DNA of 64,000 bases from Rhabditophanes sp. KR3021 (Eukaryota; Nematoda; Chromadorea; Rhabditida; Alloionematidae). The notes under the pieces were generated by a model. The model did not search any database. It was not told the DNA's origin and worked only from the letters and a program-made list of their open reading frames with translations. The translations under genes were made by a program, and so were the position numbers. Positions 1-11,000 of this stretch are shown here, in pieces. The stretch lies in contig CAUJLY010000003.1 in assembly GCA_963281155.1 (NCBI GenBank), positions 3,658,001-3,722,000 on the forward strand. The letters are read 5' to 3'. Numbering within the stretch: position 1 is the first letter of the stretch; each line of letters begins with the position of its first letter.

Positions 1-1543
1 CAAAAAGACTTTTTCTTTGTCTTGGATTTTCTTCCACGGTAATCCCACCTCCGACATCAATTCAGCTATCATGTAGCACCAAGATTCGATGTCATCTTTT
101 CTTCCCAACTCGTATCCCTTATGAGCGTTCAAGGAGGAAAATTTGACGGTTCCTTTGAAACGACATTTCTCTCTTGGTGATTTGACTTCACCTCCATCGT
201 TTACAATCTTTCTAGCCATTCTAAAATAACATATCAAATTGCGGAAAATTAAATCTTACCCAAAGTCAAGCAAATAGACCATCTTTTTCTTTAAACCCCT
301 TCCACAAGCAAAGTTACAACTTTTCACATCTCTGAAACAAATAAATCGAAGTTTAAATAAAATGTAAACCAATCTATGAATGTATTCAAATAATATTTAT
401 CAAATTTTTATATTTAATGTTGACATCTGTGTTTATTATATTTTTAAATGACACGTTTCTACAGAAAGAACCTGGCTTGCAATGATGTCTAACTCTAGGA
501 TAATCTAATGGCTCAATTAAGAGTCACAAAGCTTGGTGAATCAGTTCCAGGAAATGGCCAATCCGCTTACCTGCTTTTGGATACTGAGGAAGGTATTGAT
601 TATCAATCCTTTCATTCGAGGTCTTTATCAGCAAGATTGTATACACGGGTGTTAGTAGTGATATGAAAGTCGAGTAAACAAACATCGCAATCAAATTGAA
701 GTACTGCTAAAAGAAAGGTTCCATTAAATTCAAACAAGAAAGATGGACTGGAGTCGGTTGAAAAGAAGAAAATTGTTGCTGTCTATCTTTCCGACTTGCA
801 TGTTAATAAAACCCTTGGAATTTAGTATTCCATTGCTTTTAAGATGAAAAAAGCGATGGCTAATACTGATGCTAGCGGACAATCCAATGTAACAATGTAG
901 CCTAAGCATCCTTGCATTGTCACCCAAATTGCTAAGCTAGTACTCCATAAGCTACATCAATCTTCTAATTCTGCCACCTTCTAATTTATTATTTTACATA
1001 ATATATTTTTTTATAATTTTATTCCAGACCCCAATAAAATTGCCTGTGTATGTAGAAACACTTGTGTAAGTCCTCTAATCCTTCTAGACATTGTACGGCA
1101 ACAGAAAATCCAGTGGCAAGTGAAAAATGTTTCTTTGGCATAGCATGTCTTAAATCAGATAGGTTGGGACCAAGGAGTTCCATCAAAATCAAGTAGTAGT
1201 TGGTCTTTTTGGCCCGGTCAATTAATTTGACGAAATGAGACTGTTGAGCTCTTTCTATATTCAGCAACTTCAGAATCGCTACTTCCATCTTAAGCTTAGG
1301 ATGGGCACGTGCCGGTATTTTCTTCTCGCACTTCATGGCGTAGCAGTTTTTAGGCTCGTTGACTTCTTGTACCTAAATTTTTTTGTTATTTAACGCATAT
1401 TTGATTGGCAAATTAACTTTGAATACAGAACCATACCCACCCTCACCCAAAAGTTTAAGAACCTTGTAACGAGTTCTTTTAGTAGCCACAGTCTCCCCGA
1501 TCCGAACCTCGTCGATGTATCCAAACTCAGTTTCAGTGTTCAT
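1..1543 (-). CDS. TTBK-like (CK1 superfamily) protein kinase, C-terminal part outside window
   Basis: Coding segments read on the minus strand: 1418-1543, 1044-1372, 260-331 and 1-220 (continues beyond the window). Seen: glycine loop LGEGGYGSVFK, lysine in YAMKCEKK, catalytic loop HRDVKSCNFACG assembled across the 332-1043 intron, DFG followed by MARKIVND, then FKGTVKFSSLNAHKG and an ELGRKDDIESW segment. The last block is the substrate-lobe signature of tau-tubulin kinases, which lack the usual APE motif. Known of the family: TTBK/CK1 enzymes phosphorylate serine/threonine on tubulin-binding and other proteins, and nematodes have many divergent copies. Two introns are 39 and 45 bp; the third is 712 bp, holds a repeated element and begins with GC instead of GT. 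I start at the ATG at 1541-1543 because the segment upstream (to 1576) adds only a hydrophobic, unconserved stretch. Substrate is unknown. Confidence 0.85.
332..1043 (+). mobile_element. Antisense element filling TTBK intron (element 1)
   Basis: This 712-bp intron of the TTBK gene contains, on the opposite strand to the kinase, decayed coding fragments: 508-660 (QLRVTKLGESVPGNG region) and about 740-900 (VEKKKIVAVYLSDLHV region). The second vaguely resembles family A in layout but is too divergent to assign. A block GACACGTTTCTACA near 450 recurs at 9187 in an RME-8 intron, so the two share a 5' part. The 3' end CCCCAATAAAATTGC runs directly into the host exon at 1044, and its complement supplies a GC donor. 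No terminal inverted repeat or poly(A) tract is visible. Confidence 0.55.
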
Positions 1544-1642
1544 CAAAAAATAAATAAACAGCCAACTATTTCGCAAATTTTATTTCTTAAACACGTGGTA
1601 TCATACATAAAATTACAATTCTGTTATTATATAATATTTAAA

Positions 1643-2664
1643 TTAAGCGAAGTTTTTGCCTTGGTCAAGATACTTTGTAGATTTGCCAGGATCAATGCTT
1701 GCTAATTTTAAATAGTTCTTGTAAATTTCTTCTTTCTTCTCCCCGAGGGCTTTCATACACTTCGTTTTAATTTCGAGTGGTCCCTAAAAACAATCATTAT
1801 TTAATAACCTTAATTCATTACATACAATATTGTTGGGTTCGAGTTCGAATAACTCATCACATTGACTCATTAAGTTTCTTAACAAGTTTTTTGTTTGGGA
1901 ATCTACGTGATTCTCAGTGACATCGATCAGGAAACTAGCATAATACCAACAAGATTGGTCCTCCGCTTCAGTGTAAAAAGCATTAGCTATCTTCTCAAAT
2001 TCTTCTGCCAACACATCATAAGGAATCTCCCAGGCAGTCTTCAAGTGGAAAATTTCGAGGATAGTAATTCTATAATGCCAAGCAGAATAGTTGCTGATAT
2101 TTGCATCGATCATCCTATTTGAAAATTCAAGCTCTTCCATGGTAGGTGTTTTGTCTAAGTTAACAATGTCTCTTCGGTAGTCCCAAACATGGAAGTTTCT
2201 GCAATCAGCCTTCAAAGCCTTTTCAGTAAGGGCCAATTCTTTTTTGAAATCTGGTGATTTCATATTTTTTATTGCCCAAAGACGATGAAACCATGCGGAG
2301 TAGCTTTTAGGATTGCCTTGCAAGCACACCTTGGTCAATTCCAATTCATCGCCTAATTTTGAATCTCTTTCATTCTTCTTATCAAATTGTTCAAAATGAA
2401 AAAGGTAATATTCTCTGCGGTGACTCCATAAAGTATAATCATCCGGTAACATGACAAGAATTTTGCCAATTAATTCGAGAAATTCGTCATCGAATTGTTC
2501 TAAAAAATAATTTATTTAAGTACACGTACATCAAACATACGAGCTCCGTATTTGGCTGTAATTATGGTCATCTGAACTTCATAAACCTTCTTCTTCGTTT
2601 CCTTCTTTTTTGCATTCTCGAGCTGTTGCTCTTCAGTTGTAGGAACTTTTTTTACAAAGTGCAT
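1643..2664 (-). CDS. Rab geranylgeranyltransferase alpha subunit, short form
   Basis: Three exons on the minus strand: 2541-2664, 1826-2499 and 1643-1783, joined in frame to a 312-aa protein; introns are 41 and 42 bp. Seen: N-terminal MHFVKKVPTTEEQ like the MHGR...TSEEQ start of the family, and repeated prenyltransferase-alpha motifs: YTLWSHRREY, YSAWFHRLW, FHVWDYRR, YSAWHYR and QSCWYY. Known: with the beta subunit and REP it adds geranylgeranyl groups to Rab C-termini in the cytosol. The protein ends soon after the helical repeat domain (ELEPNN...), so the C2-like and leucine-rich repeat domains of the vertebrate protein are absent. The start ATG at 2662-2664 is the first in frame and matches the family start. 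It is head-to-head with the acyl-CoA synthetase paralogue at 2974. Confidence 0.93.
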
Positions 2665-2973
2665 GGTCTCAGGATTAGATGGAATAAATGAGTTTGCAAA
2701 ATGCTTTCCAAGGACACACTTTATTAACTTTTAATCTTGACAAGATTTTGGGTAAACAGTCAAATATTTGACAACAAACTTTTAGCGTTTAAATATCATA
2801 TGATATTGTTTGAACATAATGTGATTTATTTAATTCCAATAGTTTCCAAATTAAAGCAAAAACTTGCATGCGTATAATTTCAAATAATGACACAAATTAC
2901 ATTAATTTAAAAGGTATATTTAAATTTAACTAGTATAAAAGAAATGGCATTCTCAACCTCTTAATTTGCCGTA
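2665..2973. promoter_or_regulatory. Divergent intergenic region with TATA-like box
   Basis: AT-rich gap between the Rab GGTase alpha start (minus) and the acyl-CoA synthetase paralogue start (plus). The only recognisable element is GTATAAAAG at about 2933-2941, about 35 bp upstream of the ATG at 2974. It would place transcription of the plus-strand gene very close to its start codon. Nothing else is visible. Confidence 0.4.
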
Positions 2974-4699
2974 ATGAATCGTCTCCTTGTTGGGAGCATT
3001 CAAAGATTGCCTCAATCTCTATTAACCCAAGCTAGTCTCCGTACAACTTCAAGATGCTCCGTTTGTGCTTCATATCGAAGAAAAACAGCCCACGATCTAA
3101 TTAATGATTCGGATGTCACTCACAAAAAACATTACTATGGTCCAATTCAGCCCAAAATATCAACTCCGTCAAAATTAGCTTTGATTGCAATTGAAAAATT
3201 GTGCAAGATTTGTGATATTGTCACGTTGTTGCCCAACAAACTATTCAACACTAGTGCCAAACCTATTGAAGCTTCAAGAGCAATCAGATCAATTACTGTT
3301 GAAGCGGGAAACAAGGCCGGCCTATACCGTCACCAAGATACTATTTTTGCAAATTTGCATGCAACTCCATTTGAGAACGTCCACAACATAAAGGAGTATT
3401 GGGAGCATTGCGCAAAAGAATATAGTTCAAGGGATGCCTTGGGTCGTAGAGACATCATTAATCTCTACCAGCATGCTCATGGTGAAAACAAGGAGATACA
3501 AGTGTGTGAATTTGGTGTGTATCGGTGGAAAAGGTATGATCAAGCTAACAAGGAAGTTATCTCTTTACGTAAAGGCTTGGAATTGGGAGATAAAATAGTG
3601 ATTTACGCTGAAACTAGACAAGAGAGGATAACTACTTCAATTGCAGCTGTTTCAGAAGGAGTAGTTGTCGTTACTGCCTATCCTACTCTTGGTCACCAAG
3701 CTTTGGGAGAAATAATCAACGACACTCAAGCAAAAGTATTAGTTGCCTCGGAATCTTCCTACGAATTACTTGAAGGTATCATTTCTAATGTACCAAGTCT
3801 CAAACATGGCGTCTTCTTTAAAGACAGATTCAGAAAGTCCGAAATTCAAGTGAACGTAGACCTATCCCAACTAAGATTCAAGGAGCTTTAGGTCTTACAC
3901 TTCGTTATGGAGATTTCATAGCTTATGGAGAACATGAAATGCATTTAAATGGAGATGCCAAGATCAAAAGTGATGCAACTGCTTTTATAATTTTGACCTC
4001 AGGAAGCACAGGAAAACCGAAAGGAGTACCAGTAAAACACAGCCAAGTGAGTTTAAATTAGAATCTATTAAAACCAATGCTTTTAATCTTTTAAGTTTCT
4101 TGCAAATTTAGCCGGTCTCTTGCCATCTCTAATGAGGCTGAAGTAAAAAAATACATCGCTTACCTCCCCATTTGTCATACAATGGAACTGTCAGTTGAAT
4201 TTGTTTGTTTTGGATCAGGAAAAAGTATTGGCTATTCATCTCCTTTGTCTCTTGTTAATGGAAGTCCTAGAATTGTACCGGAACTGAAAGTGATTGTGCT
4301 GCCTTGAAACCGCATGTTTTTGTTGGAGTCCCACAAATCCTCCATGCCATGAAAAAGGCAATCAACCATCGAGTTATGCAAAAAAGTTTGTTTCAACACA
4401 AATTATTTTCGTTATGCTATGAAAGAAAAAGATGAGAATCAAGCAAGGATTGAAAACATCAGTCATGGATCTACTAATCTTTAATAAGATCAAACGTTTG
4501 TTTGGTGGACAAATTAAGGTTAATTTTTGTAATGGTCAATAAATTAATTGTTTTATTACAGATGCTAATTAGTGGTGTCCTGATTGATCCAGATACTCAG
4601 AGATTTATTCAAATCTGCATGGGAATTACTGTCCAACAAGGTTATGGTTCTACTGAAGCTTTAATTGTGAGTATGATGGATAAGAACGATTTGAGTTAG
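2974..4699 (+). pseudogene. Degenerate long-chain acyl-CoA synthetase paralogue
   Basis: The first frame, 2974-3891, gives 305 aa that align by eye with the N-terminal half of ACSL enzymes (GRRDIINLY, YAETRQERI, VVVVTAYPTLGHQALGEIIND). A frame change near 3865-3890 leads to the AMP-binding motif TSGSTGKPKGVP at about 3990-4030. A 50-bp intron-like gap (4048-4097) follows, then more frame changes near 4125 and 4275. Further ACSL blocks are AYLPICHTMELS, ALKPHVFVGVPQIL, a 43-bp intron-like gap (about 4519-4561) and SGVLIDPDTQRF...QGYGSTEA. The end (GD/TGD hinge and C-terminal domain) is missing. At least three frameshifts plus truncation argue for a pseudogene, or for a badly assembled gene. 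It is not a copy of the intact ACSL at 32589, as the residues differ widely, so it is an older paralogue. Confidence 0.75.
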
Positions 4700-5027
4700 G
4701 TAAATTAAACAAAATTAAAAGGACAAAACATTTAAGATATTTGATCGAAAATAAGTTTAAGAGACAATTTACTGACTCTGTTGACGATGTCAGAATACTT
4801 TGAATGCATCACTGTATTTGACTGTCCAGAATGGTCCACTTAGTCAGTTGTTTATTGTTCCTATTAATTTATCCATAGTTATCCTTTATAATAATTTATT
4901 TTATGCAAAAATATCTGATACAGCATAAGTTAAGAATTAAGATATTGAAGTTTTTTACAAATCCCCAAATAATAACTTGATATATTTTTAAAAGTATGTA
5001 TATTTTTCATAGTTATGAACATATTTG
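4700..5027. other. Intergenic spacer
   Basis: AT-rich sequence between the acyl-CoA synthetase remnant and the RME-8 stop codon. I see no reading frame or RNA gene. It should contain the 3' untranslated region of RME-8; no canonical AATAAA on the minus strand stands out. Confidence 0.4.
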
Positions 5028-8000
5028 TTAAAGTGGTCCGTCGTAAGGGGGAGGTTGCCTATTTGGCATTGAAGGAGGTCCATTTCCAAATGTTAAAGCA
5101 CCCGCAATGTGACTGGAAGGCGGTGGTCCTGCAATGGCTTGGGTTCTGGTGGCAGGTAAGAACAAATCATGTCTTTGATCACGGTATTGAGCCCAAATTG
5201 GCGATGCATCCAAAATATCCTGAATCTTCTTCCCCCACGTTAAGTCAGTTAGAACTGATTTCAAAGCATCCACCATTTCGGCTTTGCTGGCAGCAGGATT
5301 TTCAACCTCTGGCAATGATGAATTCAATAAGCCTAGGATGTGTTGAACTATTCCTGAGTCATGAACTTGTTGAGCTAGTCTTGGGGTATTTCTTTTAAGC
5401 AAAAGTTTCAAAGCATGTCCCGATTCACCATTTGACGCTGGGTTTTTTTTCATGCAATGAAGGATGCCTTTAATAATTTGTGTATCAGATACCGCATCGT
5501 TACAGAAATTGTTTTCACACAGTTTATCCAATACTTGCATTGCTCCTTTGGAAGCTGGGCCGTCGTAAGTAGACATGGCATTTACAAATTGTGGGAAATA
5601 TCCTTGTGTCGAGATTAGATCAGCTACATTAGGGTGGTTCATTATCAACAAACAAAGAGCCGTTGTTAAAATGTCGAGATGTTGAGATGGTTTTTTCAAA
5701 AGCTCCAGTACATCATGGAAAAGAGTGGTTGCAAACTTGCGAGGCTGCCCAATAGGCCAAGATGGATTTGCTACGAACAAACGAATGAATACATCAGCAA
5801 CAATTACTTCGTCATTTAATATTTCTTGATAGTAGAATGGAATAGAAGGCAAGTTTGTATTGAATTTACTTTCTATATTTTCTAATTGTAAATTGTAGAA
5901 TTTGATAAGTTGTTCGTTAATTATGTTTTTAACATCACTCCTCACTTCATCATTCCATATTAATTCTGGATTTTCAGTATTTGAATCGAACATCGTGATG
6001 GAATTACTTGGCGATTTACAGAGAGTAGATGCAAAATAGGGTGGAAGATATCTAGTGATAAGAAGAGACCATCTCTGACCGTTCAATTTATCCGCTTGCA
6101 ATTTGGCTAAAAGTTCCGCTGCAAGAATGCGATTACTTTTTTGTTGAGCAGAATCACATAAAATATGGAAGAAATAAAGTAAACCTCCATATTCCAAAGC
6201 ATCTTTTACTACATTTCCATTTGATGCCAAAGCAATTAAAAGTTGCAAAATATTTTCTGTGGACTGAGTCAACTGCTTCAACATGATCAAAACTTTTGGC
6301 AATTGATTGATCTTAGCTATTTCGGTGACGCATTCCTTATTCCCTGCAGCAATGGAAATTACTTTCATTGCTAGTTGCTGGATATTAGATTGACCATTCA
6401 AATTAATGTATTCAAAGATGATATCCATATTTCCAATCAACAACATTTCAATTGCCTGATTTGTAGTCATGATGTTGGATAAAGCTGTAAGAACCATTTC
6501 TATTTTTTGAACTGTTGTCAATTCCTTCTTTTTCTTACTTTTTACAATTGAAGGAGGTTCATTTAATACTTCTTCAAAATCAATCAAATCTCCATTCATT
6601 TGCTTTTTAACAACTTGAGGCTTCAATTCGTTGATGTTCTTTTTCAAATAACAAATGATATCCATGAAAGATTCCTTCGGCGCGTATAAAACAAAGTTTG
6701 GTTGTTCATTATAGACACTGAATTATTATTTCGACGGATTAATATTGTTCGTTTAAATGTAAATTTTAAGTAAGCTATGTACCGAAGGTATCTGTTTAAA
6801 AGAATTTTTTTTGAATTTTTAATATTAGTTTGTTTCAAAGAAAGGATGATTCTTCTTTGACTGAAGATGAAGAGGAGTTCACTCTGACAGCTGATTTTGC
6901 CAATGAAAAAGAGATACTCGAATTAAGGGGCAGCTGATTGAGTATGTATGTTCAAATCAAGTGTATTGTGAAGAAGCTTTGGATGATATCAAAAGATTGG
7001 AGTATTTTGAAGATATGCTTGCTGTGTTTAATGATACCGGGTTAGCAGTTTATGGCATATCCACTCTTTTATATGGGTTTATGAGGAAGAACATTACACA
7101 ACACTACAGACACCCTAGGGCCGTGTCACCTAATGTAACTTATCAATAACTTTTCTACCATTTTTCATTTGCATTAGGCAAGGATGCTGCCTTCAAAGCG
7201 AAATAGTTAGAATGCTTGTGCTGGTTAGGAACGCGATCGACCAATGGAATTCATCTTAGTCGAAAGATTCAAGGGACAAAGCACCAATTGCGATCACGGC
7301 AAGTGCTCTATGCCAGACATTTACTTACTCAATAGTGCCAATGCATGTGCAATAGCTGAAATCTTGGTCAAAATGATGTTTGATCTTAAGATGACTTGTG
7401 ATGATTAATTTAATATTTTGTTTTTGTTTAGCTTTAATAAATTTCCATCCCCCCGTGCATACCGGACAAATATTTCACCAACAATTAATTCCTGAGCATA
7501 AATTGACATTCTAAATTCAGCACCGAATAAGTCACTCGCACTAACTGAAGATAAACGATGTCCTTCAACAAAGTCAAGTAGTTCAGCTCTTGTGGCGTTG
7601 TCCCAAATTAGGTAAGGATCTTCTGTATTGGTGGTCAAGGTTTTCAATACTTTAGTATTGTCTCCTTGCCTCATCAAGCGACAAATATAGGGAGTCAGCA
7701 TAGCCTTCAGTGAGTTGATAATTCCATCGTTTTCTGGCTTTCCTTCTCTAAATCCGGCAAGACAAGCTAAAGCTTCGCAAGACTCCAATGCGAGATTGTT
7801 CATTCGGGTTTGTTCATTTGACTCTTCCGAATGAGCAACACCTCCTTCTTCTAACGTATAGTCGTATTTGAATAAGTGTGGCAGGAGCTGCCATAAAACA
7901 CCGTTTTGGAATAATTGAGTTTGAAGAAGAGTACAGACTGCAAAACTACAGCAAACTTCTCCCGCAGCAACTGATAATTTTGGCAAGTGAGTATATTGTA

Positions 8001-11000
8001 AAAGCCTGACAATACTTCTAAAAATACCATGCATTTCAGCAATTTTTTCTCTACACAATTCAAATTCAGCCGCAGTGGCGAAACATTTGCACAGATGATA
8101 GCAAACTTGGACGCATAAATCTGAAACTTTTGAAGACATTCCAATCATATCGACACATTGACAGAATGTTTGATAAATAATCTAGAAACCATGAGTTTGA
8201 AAAGTTTGTTAACGTGAAAATATAGCATGTTTTTAATTTTTAAATCTTTGTATAAGTGTGCACTCCACCGCACTAAGACTTTGTACCTTTAATTATTAGC
8301 TAAAATCTATTACGTGTCATGGCCATATTTGAGATCAAATACAAATTTACTAATTAATTCTGTTTATTTTAGAGCTCAGTATCGCTTCATGTTAGATGTT
8401 TATTCAATCTATTATAAAAGATGGAGGTGAAAAAGGCTGTTACGTTTATTTGATGATCGACCCCAAGTTGTTCATAGCAACTGAACCAAAGATGGAGTCA
8501 AAAGGGAATTCACTACATTGGAGAAACGGAGATCTCTGACGGTAGAATGACAGCTCACAAAACATCCTCCAATCATACAATTGACTTGAAGATGTTGTTC
8601 GACAGAAAGAAGACTTTATAAAAGAAGTTGTTTACGATAAGTCGTTCGGCAAGAAGGGAATGAGTGTATTAAAGAAATGGTATCAGTCAAAAGAAGTGGC
8701 CGAAAACATTGGGAGTATCCTAATTGACTCTATTAGACCTCAACTTACTAACTCCGACTTCGGAAAGTCCCTAATATGCTCCCGAAAATAAGTGACTAGG
8801 TAGCTGATCTTATCTTAGGAGAATTTTTTGAAGCCAACTAGCTTATATCCTTATAAACTCTTAATTTTGATTGTCTTTTTAATAAAGTTAACTATTGCAC
8901 ATTTCTTTAAAGCCTTTAATTTTGAATGCCATGACTCACTTCCAAACCGCCATCTCTTCTTAACTGTTCGGCATTTAAAGGTGATGATTTTAATGTCCAG
9001 TAGCATAATTCGACAGCAGCGACCAGCAATTTTCCATCGCCAGTTGCAAACCAATTTTTTTCTTTAGATTCTAATTCGATTGTTTTGATTAATTGACCAT
9101 AGCCTACAATAGATTTGTACAATAAATAAAATTAAGCAATAATGAAAATGTGTTTGATTAATTTTTTTATTTTTGATCTTTACGAAGACACGTTTCTACA
9201 AAAGTGACCAAATTTATTAAATCTAAAGGGAAATGCATCTTATGAAAACATTAGACTTAGATCTATGAAAGGTTCTTTTTTAAATTCTTCTTAATGGAAA
9301 AATTCAAGCATCAGATCACCAACTGCGATCATGGCAGATGTAGCAAGCCTGACGTCTACTTGCTCTACCATGACAACGAATGTGCCGTTGATGATATCTC
9401 CGTTAATATGATGATCGATCTTAAGATGACTTCCACGTTTAATTTAATTAATACTTCGATTCCCCATTTTTTTAAATATTTGACTAACCTGAATATTTGT
9501 AAGGGCCAAGTTCTTCAACATGTCTTGAATATATGATGCTTTGGGCCTTTAGACACAAAACAATTCTTTGAATATCTGAATCAACACCAAATTCTCCATC
9601 GTTTCGAGTCATCGTTTCTATATGAGACATGACTAAAACATAAGCCTCCCCTAATTCTTGAAATTTGGCAGGGTCAACTTTTTCGTTCTTGTCAGGATGT
9701 AACATTAAAGCTAACCTTCTATACGCTTTTTTAATTTTATCAGTATCTTTGAAGTCAACTTCACTGGGTTTTAATCCAAGGATGGTTAAAGCTGCATCCA
9801 TAGACATCTCGGCAGGCTTTCTTTCTATTTCTTCATGCCAAGCAGCAAGACATGATTTTAAAAATTCAATTGGGTCTCTAATTGGGTAGTTGGGGAATCT
9901 CTTTGTGTCACACAAATGACGCAGATAATAGACATAGCAGAACAATTCTCCCTCTAATTGTGGATAAGCAATTGGTGTCAAAGGACAATAGCGGTAGAGG
10001 GATTTGATATTTGACTTCAATCGAAGAGTGTAATCACTAACGTGGAAAGAAACCTTTTCAATCATACTTCTCTTCATTTCTGAAATAAAAAATAAATTAG
10101 TATTAATATAATAAATGTTTTATATTCTAACACTTCTGCAAACTAAAGTGACTATATAAACTGTTCTTTGCACATTAAAAATATTAGCTTCAAGGTATTT
10201 TATGTGATATTATATTTAACACCTCATTTGATTTTGTGAACACTCATTTTCTCCGATCGTCTGGAGGCGGCTCACTCTATTCAAATGAGCGCTTCCCATT
10301 TTTAATCTAATAAAATAAAGACTTACCTGAGTTCCAGATGAGTTCCGGTGTTTCTTGTTCCCCTTAAAAATATTTATTATATCAATTATTGAAAATATTC
10401 TCTTACCTATGAAGACTTCAGCATACTTCTCTGCTCCGTACTCTTCAAGATAGTAGATGGCAGCTTCGGGTAGGATTGGCGACAAAATTGACCTTGCGAT
10501 TAATTCTGACTTACCCACAATACTTGTGAAGGCTTGTTTTGTATGAGTGTAATGGAGAAATTTGGCAACTGGCAAAATATTTGAGGAATTGTACATCATG
10601 ATAAAGAAAAATACTCCGGAGAGGTACAATCGTGAAATAAATGGATTATCTTGCATGACAAGTAGCAATAATGTAGCTACTCTGTGAACAATACTTGGAT
10701 CATATGTCAATAACAATTGTACAATTTGATACAACAAAATCGGTTCAGACAAAACTCTTTTAACGTTGGGTAGTGGTCTGATAATAGATCCATCTTCGTC
10801 TCTGGCAGGGAAAAATTGGCACATACTGATCATTGTATCCAAAACAATTTCACACAGTTGGGAAGGATTGTATAAAGCATTGGATGATGACTTATAAACT
10901 ACTGTCCACTTAAATTGAGCAACTTCTTCAAATGAAGCCCAGTCGGACATTCCATCGGCCCACACTTTTGATTTTCCAGTTATTTTGCCTTCCTTGAACA

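Noticed and set aside
5015..5398. 127-codon plus-strand ORF overlapping the RME-8 3' end
   Set aside because: It is the shadow of a conserved RME-8 exon in another frame; its residues show no coherent domain.
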